A DNA stretch of 64,000 bases from Dromiciops gliroides. Its lineage: Eukaryota > Chordata > Mammalia > Microbiotheria > Microbiotheriidae. Below the pieces are notes generated by a model. That model was not told where the DNA came from, did no database searches, and saw nothing but the letters and a program-made list of their open reading frames with translations. Of this stretch, positions 45,661 through 58,660 are shown in pieces. The stretch is taken from contig NC_057863.1 of NCBI RefSeq assembly GCF_019393635.1, positions 1,690,501 through 1,754,500 on the forward strand. The letters are read 5' to 3'. Position numbers and translations under genes: made by a program. How positions within the stretch are numbered: the stretch's first letter is position 1; each line of letters begins with the position of its first letter.

Positions 45661-48600
45661 CACTTTCTCCAACTAAATGAGCCTCAGGAAAGACAGCGTC
45701 ATTAAGCTGCCGGTGTCACACTTCAGAGAGTAGATTTGGTGCATTAAGTCTGCTCCACTCTATACTGTCTTCCTGGGCATAAGCCCCTAATCCATGTATT
45801 TACTAACAGTAGTTCGGGAAAGTACAATGCAAATTCTGTAGGAAAGTGCACTTTTTTCTGGTGCTTGCGATTGGCAAGCATTGATTGAGTGCCTCCTGTG
45901 TGCCCTGTCCCATGTTGGGCACCCAGGGTACAAAGACAACAATCAGAATGGGCCCCTGCGTCAGCATGCACAGGCTCAGGCAAGGCCTCTCCCAGGTCAG
46001 TGACCTGGCCACTGCTGTGGCCACCAGACCCATGGGGGGCGGGGAAGGTGGCATTAGGGAAGCAAGAAGGGAGCGTTCCTGTAACTTCTGGCACCACAAG
46101 GGGCTGTCCCACTGTCCTCTGCACTCACCAGCTACAGGGCGTGCGTGGCCTTGGTCCTTGAGCTGCTTCTAGCTGGGATTCTCTGATAGTGAACTGGGTT
46201 GTCCTGCTTGAAAAGAGCCTGTTAACTTTGGAGGGGACTTGGGCGTGTCTTTGGACCTCTGTCAGAAGAGGCCATTGGACTAGATTGAGGGTCTCTGCTG
46301 AAGCCTAAGGAACCAACTGCAGAACCATGTGTTTAAGTGGAGTGAGCCTATAAAGGAAAGCTGTTCTATCGAAAGAGAGTTGTTGAATCGCTTTTAAATC
46401 AACCCTGGGCCACAGAGTTTGAGTCTCCTTCTACCATCCTGTCAACTGGTGGAGCCGGCCTGGACCTGGATTCTCCTCCCGGGCTAGCAGCCTCCGAGGT
46501 GTCCGCAAGCTCTCAGAGGTGGGCTGCCAGAGCATGCCAAGCCCCCAGTACTGCGTCCAGTTCTGTTTGGGAGGATTGCTCTGTCCCCCCATCCCGCTCT
46601 TTTCTCCTGGGCCAAGCTGGAGTATTAGCCTCTGTACATTGACATCAGAGGCACGTTTCCACTGTCAGAACTGGCCTTCCTTGTCAAATTCCAGGTTACT
46701 CTTTGATGTGAAATTCTACCTTCCTCAAAAAATCCATAATCTGGGTAATAGAAACATTTTAAAGATGGTCCAAGTCAGTTGAGAGTCCTGTGAGAGATTT
46801 TCTTTGGATTGGTCAAATCTGTTCTTTGGCAGAAAGTCTCAAGGCCTTGCCCGCAGTTACACAGGCGTCTGGCAGCAGACCCCGATGCTTAGGCCAGTTC
46901 TTTTCCTAGGGCCCCAGATAGGTCTCCTAGATTGGTTCCCATGGGTGCTTCCTTCCTAGCAAGGGTCAAGGGGCTGCTTGGGCTGGGTCGACACTCGAAT
47001 AGGCCTGCACTGTCGTTCGAGAGAGATTGTAGCCTGTGCCTGCCTGGCCTCGGCCCCCCCCCCCCAAAAGGCACACAGAGCTAGGAGAGAAGGCGCCTGG
47101 AGGCCGCTGACGGAGGCCAGCCTTCTCGGCTCACAGTGAGGTCACTAGCTTGGCGGTGTCCGAGGCAGAATGTGGCGATCCCAGATCTTAGGGACTTCAA
47201 GGCCAGGTGTCTCTGTCACAGGAAGTCTGCCAAGGGGGCTGGGAGCCTTCTTTGCTTTCTTCAGTCAGGAAAGAGTAACGGGAATTGTTCTGGAGCATCA
47301 GAGGGTCAAGCTGGCCTGTGGAGGGGACCTTCTGCAGGGACGATGGGCAGTGTGTAGATGGAGAGGGAGGAGAAGGCTCATGCGCAGGCTTTGGGCAAGC
47401 CGGGACTGGTGGCCCCAAACAGCTGCCGAGAGTGTGGGGGTCAGCCCTGTGAAGGAAGGGTGGGGGGAGGTGGTGAGAACTGGGAGCACCTGAGCCTCCT
47501 CTCTCTGTAGTCTCAGGTGTACTCGTCCTGCCCTGGCTCCCATCCCCAGGTGCCCTTGGGCTGTGCCCTTACTTGGGCAGGTGCTGCTATTTCTAGCTCT
47601 CTAATATTTCTACTGTCACCACTTCTCTCCTGATGGGGCTACCCATCAGTCAGTCTGCTAAGTAGCAGGAGACAGAAGCAAGAGACAGTCCCTACCCTCA
47701 GAGCTTACAAGTGAATGGGGGAAGACACTCCCTTAAAGGCTGAAAAGCTGGGGGGTGCACTGTGAAGTCCTGTAAAGTCGGGGCTGCCCTGGGCCCCCTC
47801 CTGCAGTGGAGGGGCTGGAGAAGCTCTCTGATGCCCTGCCCAGACCCTCCCCCAGCCTCCTCATGGCTGTCCGAGGTCTTACCATCCTAGTCGGGAACCT
47901 CAGCGGCTCCGCTACCAGAAAGTCCTTGATGACCCAGCCCCCCTTCCCAGGTCCTCTGGGGTCCCTGGCCTCCCTGGCCATTGCTCCCACACCCTGGGCC
48001 TTTCCACTGGCGCGCGCCCCCCCCCCTACACTCTTTCCCGCCTCTTTCCCTCCCATCTGCTCCTGTTTCTTTAGTTCCTTTTGTTTCCAGCTAAGTTCTC
48101 TCCTACATGTGGGAAACCTCGTGGATCCCCTTAGTTCTGGCACCTTCTCTCCAAGATTATTTCCTCTTGATCCTGAATGTGCCTTGTTTGTCCACAGTCA
48201 TCTTTGGCGCTTTCTCATTCGGCAGAGCTTTCTGATCCCCTGGACTTAGCATATAGCCTGGGAAACGTTCTGGTTCATGACTGGCTGACTGACGGTAACC
48301 CTGCATTTCCGTGCACGCTAACGGCAATCTGTCTGTGGCAGTTCGGGCCTGTCTCTTCCTGTCCTTCTCCCTTGGTTAATCATTCATAGTTATCATTAGA
48401 ACTATTACCCAGTGTCTTCCACCTCATCCTCCTTTGTAACCAAGTCTAAGGGATCTGCACTAGGACTCATCCTCTATGTAAAGGTGGAGGGGTGAGAGTA
48501 CAAAGGTCACCAAACAGCTCGATCCTCACACCAGCCCTGGGAGTTGGCAGTAAGCATTTATTAGGTGCCTGCTGGGAGTTGGGCACTGTGCCCAGTACTT

Positions 48601-48930
48601 GACAGTTATTGTCCCCTTTGCTCCTGAGTGTCTGAGGCTGGACCTGAATTCAGGGCTTCGTGACTTCAGTGCCCTGGTGACTCCTTGTTCTCAAAGGACA
48701 AGTTTGGTCCTGGAGGTTGGTCTGCGTTTGGCAATGACCCAGTGTTTCCATTCTTGTCATCAGGGTGAATGTTCCCTCCCTTTAGCCATGCCTTAGTGCA
48801 GACCTTGTGAGAGTTGGGCCTCCGTGGAGGGGCTTACTGCCCACTTAGTGCCCTCTGCCTCCACGGTCACAGAAGGGGAAGATAACTTATGAGAACAGAC
48901 TTAACAGAATCTTCATTCTCTACTAGCTAT
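45661..48930. other. Intron 1 stretch without a gene
   Basis: Therian SINE traces near 45875-45930 (GATTGAGTGCCTCCTGTGTGC), 47640-47720 and 48545-48600. Frames of 126-147 codons at 45744-46124 and 47733-48249 overlap on both strands and look like chance. Confidence 0.45.
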
Positions 48931-49864
48931 AAAAATGGTTTCCCAGCTTTCTGCCTCCCTTCTAATTTTGGCTGCATTGCTTCTGTTTGTATAAACCCTT
49001 TTTAATTTCCTGTAATCCAAATCATCCATTTTGTATTTCGTATTCTCTTTCTCTTGTTTAGACATAAATTTGGTCTCCTTTCCATAAATCTGAGAGGTAA
49101 GCCATTCCTTCCTCTCCTAATTTACGCATGGCATCACTTTTTATGTCTAAATCTTGTGCCCATTTTGACCTTATTTTAGTATAAGGTGTAAGATGTTGGT
49201 CTGTGACTTGTTTCTGCCATACCATTCTCCAGTTTTCCTAGTAGTTTTTGTCAAATACTGAGTTCCTATTCCAGAAGCTGGAGTCCTTGGACTTATCAAA
49301 CAGTAGATTACTAAAGTCATTTACTACTGTGTCTCCTGTGTCTGACCTATGCCACTGATTCACCACTTTATTTCTTAGCCAGTATCAAATAGTTTTAATG
49401 ACTGCCACTTTATAGTAAAGCTTCAGATTTGGTACAGCTAGCCCATCTTCCTATACATTTTTTTTCATTAGTTCCCTTGATATTCTTGACCTTTTGTTTT
49501 TCCAGATGGATTTTGTTATTATTTTTTCTAACTCTATAAAATAAATTTTAGGTAGTCTGATTGATATGGCACTGAGTAAGTAAATTAATTTAGGTAGAAT
49601 TGTTATTTTTATTATATTGGCTTGGCCTATCCATGAGCAATTGATATTATTCCAATTATTTAGATCTGATTTGATTTTTGTGTAAAGTGTTTTGTAATTG
49701 TGTTCATAGAGTTCCTGGGTTTGTCTTGGCAAATAGACTCCCAAGTATTTTATATTATCTACTGTTACTTTAAATGGAATTTCTCTTTCTATCTCTCATT
49801 GCTGGACTTTGTTTTGTTGGTCATGTATAGAAATGCTGATGATTTATGTGGATTTATTTTATAT

Positions 49865-50446
49865 TGTGATAAAATAATGGAATTTGGCAGATGCCCAGGG
49901 GTCCCACCTGAATGATCTAGTACTGTTTGGGAAACCGACTAGGGATGATTGGATATGGGCCACACCTGGCCTGCCCTGAGTGACGTATGCGTTGTCAGCA
50001 GGGGAACCACTCTCTGACATCCAGCTTGAAGGACTTCCCTTTTGGGGGAGGGAGAGTAAAAGTAGAAAAGGGAGCTCGTCTTTGGAGCAGACCACTGAGA
50101 GGCTGCACAGCTATTTCCTATTGAAACTACAGACCCCAGGTGGTGAGTTAATAAAAATGAGTCCAGCTCTTTGAATTAGCTAAACTGGAAGCAGGTTTGG
50201 GGGTTGTGTCAGTCTTTGCTAGAGCCAGGAACTTATCCATTCTTCTCTTTCCCTGTTTTTCTTGTCCTTGACTTAATTTCACCTTTGCTGTTAATCTCCT
50301 TTCTTATTGGCCTGGGAGAAATAACTGAAAAAGGGAGTTTGGAGGGGAGGAAATTTTGGACCTAGAGGTCCCTCATTATTTTCTGAACCTCAGTATTATG
50401 GCGAGCCACCCAATTAACTCTCCCTATATTAAATTTGGCCCCTACA
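49865..50446 (+). mobile_element. Solo ERV LTR, family A, 582 bp, nested in L1
   Basis: Begins TGTGATAAAATAATGG, ends GGCCCCTACA, flanked by ATAT (49861-49864, 50447-50450). On removing it and one ATAT, the L1 sequence joins smoothly (TTTTATAT to CATGCAACTTTGC). Close relative of 6115-6733. Confidence 0.9.
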
Positions 50447-51029
50447 ATATCATGCAACTTTGCTAGAGTTAATTGTTTCAAGTCATTTTTTAGTTGATTC
50501 TCTAGGCAAGTCATTTTTTAGTTGATTCTCTAGGATTCTCTAAGTATACTATCATACCATCTGCAAAGAGGGATAGTTTTGTTTCTTCCTTGCCTATTCT
50601 AATTCCTTTAATTCCTTTTTCCTTCTCTTATTGCTAAAGCTAACATTTCTAGTACAGTATTGAATAATAGAGGTGATAATGGAAATAAATCCTGTTTCAT
50701 CCCTGATCTTATTGGGAAGGCCTCTAACTAATCTCCATTACATATAATACTTGCTGATGGTTTTAGGTAGATACTGCTTACTATTTTAAGGAAAGCTCCC
50801 CCTATTCCTATGCTCTCTAGTGTTTTTATTAGGAATGGGGGCTGTACTTTGTCAAAAGCTTTCTCTGCCTCTATTGAGATAATCATATGATTTTGGTTAG
50901 TTTTCTTATTGATGTGGTTATGTTAATAGTTTTCCTAATGTTGAACCAGCCCTGCATTCCTGCTATAAATCCCTCCTGGTCATAGTGAATTATCCTGGTG
51001 ATCACTTGCTGTAATCTCCTTGCTAATAT

Positions 51030-51206
51030 ATTTTGTTTGTTTGTTTTTGTTTGTTTTTTGTTTTTTGTTTTTTGTTTTTTCAGGGCAGTGGGGTTAAGTG
51101 ACTTGCCCAGGGTCACACAGCTAGTAAGTGTCTGAGGCTGGGTTTGAACTCAGGTCCTCCTGAATCCAAGGCTGGTGCCTTATCCACTGCGCTACCTAGC
51201 TGCCCC
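51030..51206 (-). repeat. Short CORE-SINE in the L1, minus strand
   Basis: T-rich end with GTTTTTT units, then GGGTTAAGTGACTTGCCCAG to CTACCTAGCTGCCCC. Flanks GCTAATATATTTTGTTT and GCTAGTATCTTATTT look like a diverged target duplication. Confidence 0.9.
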
Positions 51207-51425
51207 CGCTAGTATCTTATTTAAGATTTCTGCATCAATATTTGTTAGGGAAATTGGTCTATAATTTTCTTCCTCTGTTTTGGCTCTGCCTGGTTTTGGT
51301 ATCAACACTATTTGTGTCATAGAAGGAATTTGGTAGAAATCTTTCACCTATTTTCCCAAATAATTTATATAGTATTGGAATTAATTGTTCTTTAAATGTT
51401 TGGTAGAATTCACTTGTAAACCCAT

Positions 51426-51560
51426 TCTTTACAAACATCTCATTTGATCTTCACAACAGCTCTGCCAGGTGGGTGCCCGGGCAGGCCGAGGTGAAATGAC
51501 TTACCTAAGGTCACACAACTAGAATTGCCATCAGGTCCTCTTGACTCCAGGCCCAACCCT
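51426..51560 (-). repeat. MIR, minus strand
   Basis: CTCATTTGATCTTCACAACAG, GAGGTGAAATGACTTACC and AGGTCACACAACTAGAA are the MIR core in reverse. Confidence 0.75.
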
Positions 51561-51767
51561 CTTCTTCTCCCTCCTTCTCTGGCTCCCAGGCCAAGATGAG
51601 CAGCTGCCTGCATTGATGGAGGGACTTTCTCCCTTGCTCTGAACACTGCCTGTACCACCCCACCTAGAGTGTTTATCATTTGGGGGAGGGAGATGAAATT
51701 GGCATGTCTGCCTTGTACCTCGCTTGACATTTATAATAATAGCGAATGTTTATATAGTACATTCAGG

Positions 51768-51919
51768 GTTTGTTTTTGTTTTTTGCAGGGCAGTGACGGT
51801 TAAGTGACTTGCCCAGGGTCCCACAGCTAGTACGTGTCAAGTGTCCAAGGCCAAATTTGAACTCAGGTCCTACTGAATCCAGGACCGGTGCTTTATCCAC
51901 TGTACCAACTAGCTGTCCC
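51768..51919 (-). repeat. Short CORE-SINE, minus strand
   Basis: GCAGGGCAGTGACGGTTAAG to CTGTACCAACTAGCTGTCCC. Confidence 0.9.
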
Positions 51920-52214
51920 TAGTGTTTTGTTTGGTTTTGGTTTTTTGCACATCCAGGTTTGCAGAGTGCTTTCCATAGGCAGTCTCATTTGAGCCTCACA
52001 ACAACCGTCTTCCCTGGGTCTGAGGCGGGATTGGATCTTCCTGATTCTGAGTGCCTCACTTTGCCCCTGAACCACCTTCCTATCTCTTCCTCTTGCTGTT
52101 GCCTCTTCCACCTATTCTTGTATGATTTTAATCTGTGCACGGGGGTGCTGGTGAATTGCCTAGTCAGTGCCCACTGGGTTCACCTGAGCACAAAAGATAT
52201 TGCTAGAATTCATT

Positions 52215-52530
52215 GCTGAGACTATGAAGTCTTATTTGTTTCAAGTTTTGAGTTCCAAATTCTATCCCTCCTCCCCTGCCCCCTCCCTGAGGCAGTAAGC
52301 AATCACATAGAGGCTTATGCGTGTGCAATGATGTAAAACATGACAGATTTATTAGTCATTTTGTACAAAAAAACTTGAATTAAAAGAACAAAATGAAAGT
52401 GACCAACAGCCTGCTTCGGTCTGTGTTCAGTCAAGGATCAGTTCTTTCTCTGGAGGTGGATAGTCTGCTTCCTCATGAGGCCTTGGGATTGTCTTGGTAA
52501 GACTGTGAAGTCTTTAGCAACCCTATAGGA
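52215..52530 (-). mobile_element. L1 3' end, minus strand, diverged
   Basis: CAAGTTTTGAGTTCCAAATTC, a C-rich block, CATTTTGTACAAAAAAACTTG, CTCTGGAGGTGGATAGTC and CCTTGGGATTGTCTTGG are the L1 3' UTR in reverse. Confidence 0.7.
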
Positions 52531-53769
52531 CCTTGGGCAGCTAGGTTTATTGTTGAAGGCAAAGGCTACAGAAGAGCAGAGCAGATGGGGAAGTGATCAG
52601 CGGGCCCTGGGCCAGCACTTGGAGTCGAGGACAATGAAGGCTTGTGAGCAGTGAGATGGTGCTGACCAGGAGGTGGCACCAGAGCCCTTGGCACAGGTGT
52701 GTGGGGTTGGGCCAAGGGCCAAGGAGAGCCTGGGGAACTGGGGATGGTGTCCAGCACTGCTGAAAAGGCATTGATTAAGTGCTTCCTGTGTGCAAGATCA
52801 CACTGGGGTCAGACTGAAGCCAGTGTCCTGTATTCTTATGGCGGTCACAGGCTTAAGCTGCAAGTCTGAGGGGTGCAAAGAAAGTCCCGGGATCCCCAAG
52901 GAGGGGGGGCCTCAGTGCCCTTCCACTGGGCCACCCATAGGCTTCTGATGTTCAGTCTTTGACAGTCCCAAGGACTTGCGTGGTGAGGGCTAGCTTTTCC
53001 CTGCTGTTGTGGTGGCTTCAGAAATGGGTTGAGGCTGCAGCACCCCTGAAGCAGTGGCCATGTCCTCTCTCCACAGGCCTTGCTTTCTGGGATGATGGGG
53101 TGGGGGCGGGTCTTCCCCAGGCCAGCAGGTCTCCCAGGTTCTGGGTCCTGGGCTGTCTCTGTCAGGACAGAAGGGGAGTCAGGCATGGAGGTGTTAATAT
53201 TGTTTTCTGAGTGAAGATGGAGGAGTTGCTTTGACTTCAGCTGAGCACGTATGTACTAGAAAATAGAAGGAGCAAGATGGGATACGAAAGCATAAATTAG
53301 TAGTTTGATTTTCTTGCCAAGATTCTAGGCAATTTTTTTACAATTTATTTTGGCTTAACTCTGCAATCTAGGGTTCCTTGGGCCTGGTGTGGCTGTTGTT
53401 TTTCAGTGACAGTGGTAGCTGAAGTACTGAGCCCCAGTAATCCTCTTTTTTCTTGTATAAGAGAAGGGGAGGCCTTGACCCGATGGACTGAAGCTTACAA
53501 GTGTGTCCATTAACATCAGCACAGAATGAATCATGGCTCAGTCCCTGCACCCGTTGACTCGACCCAAACTGGGCTTGTGACGCGTGCTCTCCTTAGAGCC
53601 TGGGTGACTAGCAGGACACCGGTGCAGGGCTCGTGAGTCAGCTCCCAGATCCCCAACAAGGCACTGATTGCATGCATCATTACCCAAACACTCTGATGTT
53701 CAGAGGGACAGTGAAGAATGCTGCTGGTCTCCTGGGGCGGGCCGCCATTTTCTTCTCCAGCAGGTTTTA

Positions 53770-53893
53770 CAAATGAGGAAACCCAGGTAAGAAGGGTGAA
53801 GTGACTTGCCCAGCTCGCCCAGCTGGTAGGTGTCTGAGGCCAGATTTGACCTCAGGTCAGCCTGACTCCCTCCACTGCAGTGCCACCCAGCCA
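53770..53893 (-). repeat. MIR / CORE-SINE, minus strand
   Basis: CAAATGAGGAAACCCAGG, GAAGTGACTTGCCCAGCTCG and GTGCCACCCAGCCAC. Confidence 0.8.
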
Positions 53894-53939
53894 CTAGCCT
53901 GTGTGCTAAAAAGCGGTTAGAGTTTTGGTCTATGATCCT

Positions 53940-54121
53940 CAATGCCCTACGAGGCAGGTGCTGCCATTGTTCTCATTTATACAGATGAGGAAACTAGGAT
54001 GGCCACAGTTAAGTGACTTGCCCTGGGTCACACAGCTAGTCAGAGCATGAGGTCTGATTTGAACTCGGGTCTGCCTGACTCCAGGTTCAGCACTCTATCC
54101 CCTGAGCCACCGAGCTGCCCC
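53940..54121 (-). repeat. MIR / CORE-SINE, minus strand
   Basis: ACGAGGCAGGTGCTGCCATTG, ACAGATGAGGAAACTAGGATG, GTCACACAGCTAGTCAGAGC and GAGCCACCGAGCTGCCCC. Confidence 0.85.
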
Positions 54122-54205
54122 CATGGGGACGCACCAGAGGTAAAAAACAAGTTGGGCAGATGGATCATGGGTCCAGCTATTTTGGGAAAAGAACATAACC
54201 GGAGA

Positions 54206-54340
54206 TCATGGAAGGTCAGAGCTGGAAGGAACCTTGGAAGTGGTTTCTGTGGTCTAGACCCCACCTCAGTTTGCAAATCAGGAAACAGGACCGGAGGGGG
54301 AGGGGGAGGGGGAGGGGGAAGGGGACTGGCCCAAGGCCCT
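54206..54340. repeat. MIR-type remnant with (GGAGGG)n run
   Basis: GGTCAGAGCTGGAAGGAACC starts an old repeat; a GGAGGGGGAGGG run follows at about 54293-54322. Confidence 0.5.
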
Positions 54341-57299
54341 ACAGCTCTCAGCTCATTGTTCTTCCTCCTCTGAGCCTGCACTGACCTCTTGTCCAGAGTG
54401 GGGCCTGATTGATCGAGGGACTAGGAGCCCTTCTTGGTCTGGGTGTGCAGGGGCTTGTTTTCAAGCTTGGCTCTGTCTGAATGATGAGTCACCGGCTCCC
54501 AAGGCCTCCCGGCATTCTGGACAGAGCTCGTGTGCACATGTGCAGTTGGTGAAGGGCGGATTTCAGGGGGCGACTCTGGGCTGGGAGGTTCCCCCCCATA
54601 GCGGTTTGCTCTGGTCTTTTGTCTCAGGTTGTGTGCCACCAGCAGCCTAAGTCGTGCAGAGCCTCTGCTTGTCTTGATTTCTCATGGTGCAGCGTGCGCG
54701 GTTATTCCTGTACATTTTGTTGTGAATTCCATCCTTCCGGCAGGCCGCTATGAAATGTTTTCTACCCATGGGGCCTTGTGCCGGTGGCCATTCCTGCCGG
54801 ACCCAAGGTTCCCCTGGTCGCCAAGATTCCAGCCTGTGTGGGACCAGCTGGGGCGGGGCTACGTGTAGGCACCAAATGGAGGCAGCGGCAGTGTTTGAGT
54901 GGCCTGGCAGACCTTCACTGAAAGACAAGCACTTGGTGGCAGCGAGGAGGCTGGATCGTTCTAGGGCAGGCCACACTTAGGGCGTCGGCCCGGGTGCCCA
55001 GAATGGCGGGGATGCCGCTGGCAGAATTAGACAGGGGTCAGAGGATGTGATGGGCTGGCCAGACGAGGGAGCAGAGAGACAGGAGAGGGTCGGGGCAGGC
55101 CCTTGGAGAAAACCTGGAAGGAAAGGGGACAGTATGGCCTAGTGAATGGAGCACCCATCCTGAAATGGCCTTGGGCAAGTCACAGAACCTCGGTGTTGGC
55201 CGAGTTTGGCTCAGTGGCCACATCTGTAAAATGGGGGTGGGAATTGTCCCCACCTCCCAGCAAGGCTGTGCAGGGCCCAGTGAGATGATACTTGTTGCCT
55301 TCTGTGCTTGCTGTTAATATCTTTGTCCCCGTCTAGGAGTGGTCAGGTAGGAGGAAGGAGACTGAGGAGCTGGTGGTGCCCGGGGTAGTGGCAGAAGCTG
55401 CAGGGAAATCAGAGGCCTGAGAGTTGGCCACTGGGAGCTCACTGGCAGCTTTGGAGGTGCTCGTGAGGCGGAGAGAGCTGGAGGGGATGAGGAAGGGACC
55501 CTGGAGGGTGCTCCTAGGCGACCTTCTTAAGGAAGCAGTGCCCTGTGGGAGACGGGGCAGCCCCCCACCCCAGGCTTCATGGCGGTAACCTGACGGGCCG
55601 TGCCCAAGTTCTTTAATCACTGGATAATACCTGGCACACCCTGGGACCCCACCACATCTGCCTGAGTGGAAGGAAGGAGGCAGCCATGGCAGGGGGTGGG
55701 AGTCGTGAATGCTGACTCCCATGGGCTCAGTGTGAGGATCGAATGAGGTACTATGAGTAAAATGCTGGCCTGTCTCCTTTTCTGATGTTTGCCTGTTTAC
55801 TCATTACCAGTAAGGAGTGGTGAGAGCCCTGTTTGGCGCGTGACTGTCGGATTCCAGCCATAGGCTGATCCCTCCCGACTGTCAGGGAGGCTGATGCACC
55901 GCATCTGTGGCTTCCTTTCCTTAGGAAATAATGGGACCAGAGAAACTGCTGGACGCTCTTCTTGAATCAGCAGCCACACAGCTGCTAAAATAGAAGGCTG
56001 TTGGGTTCTGCGCCTCCCACCTGCTGGAGCCCTCTCTGTTCCTGCAAGGTCCTCCCTGCCTGCCCTCAGGTAAGGTGGACCTTGTCCAGAGGAGGAAGTA
56101 CTACCCAGGGCTTTCCTAAGGTCTCTCAGACTGATCTCCTGGATATAATGTGTGAATGGAAGTAGATAAACCAAGGAATCAGATGTGCTTCTCGGTATGC
56201 TAAGAATACAACAGAACACGTGGGAAATGACAAGTTAGTGAAAACAGTGAGAAATGGGCTGATTGGGATATGGGCATCTTAAGTCACCACAAAGTAATTT
56301 TAAACTTAACAGAATTAAACTGCTGACCTAGGCTCTTCTGCGATGGTGGGCGGCCCGAACCTCTTCCCAGTTTGCCGGATTAAGTGTTAGAAAAATGATT
56401 CAAATTACAAAAAAAAAAAGATTCAAAATGACTTGTTTATGCAGATTGTTTTCCTTTGTCCTAAAGAGAACTTTAATTCAGGATTTTCAAAGCCAAAAGA
56501 TTGTGTCATTTAGTAAGAATTAGACCTAATTACATCGTGTTTGAGGAATCATCTCTAGGCAGACATTTTAGAAAGGCTTTTACATTAGCCAGCCCAAGGA
56601 TCTTTGCCAGGCACTGACTGTGCTACACACTGAGGGTACAAATAGAGGCAAAGGACAGTCCCTGCCCTTAAGGAGGGAGGGAGAGAAATAGATAGATTTT
56701 CCTTCTGGAGAAGGTGGGGAGTAAATTGGAGCCAGAGAAGGAACTTAGCTGATCTCCAGTGCCCCCTGCAGACAGCCCTGGAAGGAGCCTTCCAGAGCAC
56801 TCCCGGGCCTCTCTCAGGCCGGCCACTGGCTCGGCCTCATTTTGCACGGAGACCAGCAGGGCTAGAACCTGCTGCAAGCCGGCTGGATACTGTCCTGGCA
56901 CCAGATTAGAGCCACGTGGGCAGGGCAGAACAAGGACTGAGTGAAGCTTCTGGAACAGGCGTGTGCTTTAGCAATATGTCAGCAAGTGGGAGGCAGGGAA
57001 ATGAATTTAGAACTGGGCGGCTGTGTGCTGGGCACTGAGACACAGAAGCCCTGGCCTCCGGGAGCCCCCACTCTGGGGGGGGGGTTAGTTAGCTGTATTT
57101 TCAGTTCTGCATTCTCTCCCTCCCTTCTCTCATTCCTCCCCCATCCATTGAGAAGGTAAGGAAAGAAAAAAATTCTTCCCTTCAAACCTAGAGTCATGAC
57201 AACAGATTCTCCCATGAACCATTTCAAAGAAGGGAGAAAGGCTGCTTCAGACTGCAGCTCTCTCAGGAGGTGGGCAGGCTCTCTGGATGAGCCCTCTCC
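54341..57299. other. Intron 1 stretch without a gene
   Basis: A plus-strand MIR lies near 55130-55295 (GCCTTGGGCAAGTCACAGAAC, CACATCTGTAAAATGGGGGTG) and a therian SINE trace near 56605-56680 (GGCACTGACTGTGCTACAC). Frames of 129-140 codons (55333-56219, minus) lack any known domain. Confidence 0.45.
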
Positions 57300-57890
57300 T
57301 TCATAGGCGTCCCCCCAGTTCCCCATTTGTTGCCATGCCCCAAAAGATGACCGTGCATATGGATCCTTTGCCTTTTTCTTGGATCTCTTTAGAGTATAGA
57401 CTGAATAGTGGTATCATCCCTAAAGGGACGTACAGTTCATGAGCTTCTACCATGGCCAGACATGTTTTCCCACATCCCCTCCAGCATTTGTCATTTTTAT
57501 TTTCTGTTATTTTAGCCAATCTTAGGGGTGTGAAGTGGTTTTTCATTTATATTTCATAATTATGAGTAGTACTAGAACACTTTCATATGGCTTTTGAAAG
57601 CTTGAATTTCTTCTTCTAAAAACTACCAATTCATATACTTCGATCATTTATCAAATGGTTCTGGTAAATTTGACTCAGTTCTGTATTTCCTAGAAATAAA
57701 GCCTTTTTCAGAGAGACCTACTCTGAAGATTCCCCCAACCCCCAATTTTCTGCCTCTCTTCTAATTTTAGGCACATTCATTTTGTTTGTATAAAACCTTT
57801 TTAATTTCCTGTCATTAAACTTGTCCATTTTACCTCCTTTGAAACCTCTGTCCCCTTTTTTGGTCACAACACATCTATAGACCTGGCAGG
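57300..57890 (-). mobile_element. L1 3' region, minus strand
   Basis: TTTTCCCACATCCCCTCCAGC with ATTTGTCATTTTTATTTTC, CCAATCTTAGGGGTGTGAAG, and TTTGTTTGTATAAAACC with TTTTTAATTTCCTGTCATTAA are L1 blocks in reverse (the latter also at 48985-49030). Confidence 0.8.
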
Positions 57891-58064
57891 CAATCTCCAA
57901 GCTCCTCTATTTGCTCATGAAGTCTAAAGCACCCATTTGGAGCTTATCGATGGACAGTCTGGCTTTTACAGAAATTCACATTATGCAAATTTGATGTTAA
58001 AGAATTCTGAAAGAAACCCACACTCCCAAAAAACACCTATGTTAATTTTACTGTTCAGTACAGT

Positions 58065-58077
58065 CCTCCCTCTCCCT

Positions 58078-58120
<43 letters not shown>

Positions 58121-58130
58121 CCCCCCCCCC
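58065..58130. repeat. CT-rich microsatellite
   Basis: CCCT and CT units followed by a run of ten or more C. Confidence 0.95.
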
Positions 58131-58239
58131 ATCCTGCCCCTTGGCCAAGTGCTCTGTGGCCTCCCCCACCCCCATCTCCTCAAAACAAAACAAAAGCCTT
58201 CCAGTGAAAGCAGGAGATGTGGGGCTTGGCTTGAGACCT

Positions 58240-58375
58240 CCCGCACCAAGAAATGAGAGTACTGGAGCTTGAAGTCAGGCAGCCCCGAGTTCAAATCCAG
58301 TCTGTAAAACTGGGGATAACAGCACCTATCTTTCAAGGTTATTGCAAAGATAGAACAAGAGAATGTTTGTAATTA
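58240..58375 (+). repeat. MIR, plus strand
   Basis: GAGCTTGAAGTCAGGCAGCC, GAGTTCAAATCCAGTCTGT, AAACTGGGGATAACAGCACC. Confidence 0.75.
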
Positions 58376-58429
58376 GTCTGATCTGATCTTCCTGGGAGCC
58401 CTAAGAGGTAGATGCTGTTATCTTTCTCC

Positions 58430-58660
58430 GTTTGAAAGGGAGATTAGCACAATGCCTGGCATATTGTAACTGCTTAATCCCTTCCTTCTTCTCTCCCCCC
58501 TCCCCCTTCTACCACGAGGAAATTCAAGGAAGATGAAGATTTTTTGTGTTAAATTTTCTTTTAAGGTCACTAGAGTGTAAGCTGGTTAAGGGAGGGCAGA
58601 CATCTGTCTTTGTATTCTCAGCACAGTGCTTGGCATAGAAGACTAATCATTCAGTCAGTC
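58430..58660 (+). repeat. L2 3' end traces
   Basis: CACAATGCCTGGCATATTG, then CTAGAGTGTAAGCTGGTTAAG with CTCAGCACAGTGCTTGGCAT. Confidence 0.6.

Larger units (their letters stand above)
48930..51425 (-). mobile_element. L1 ORF2 remnant, minus strand, with nested LTR and SINE
   Basis: On the minus strand the order is reverse-transcriptase sequence ([33 protein letters not shown] at 51080-50890), then the region coding [50 protein letters not shown] (49740-49451), then the C-terminal end. Several frame changes are visible; it is dead. A solo LTR (49865-50446) and a CORE-SINE (51030-51206) lie within it. A short tandem copy of GTCATTTTTTAGTTGATTCTC is seen near 50480-50535. Confidence 0.9.
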
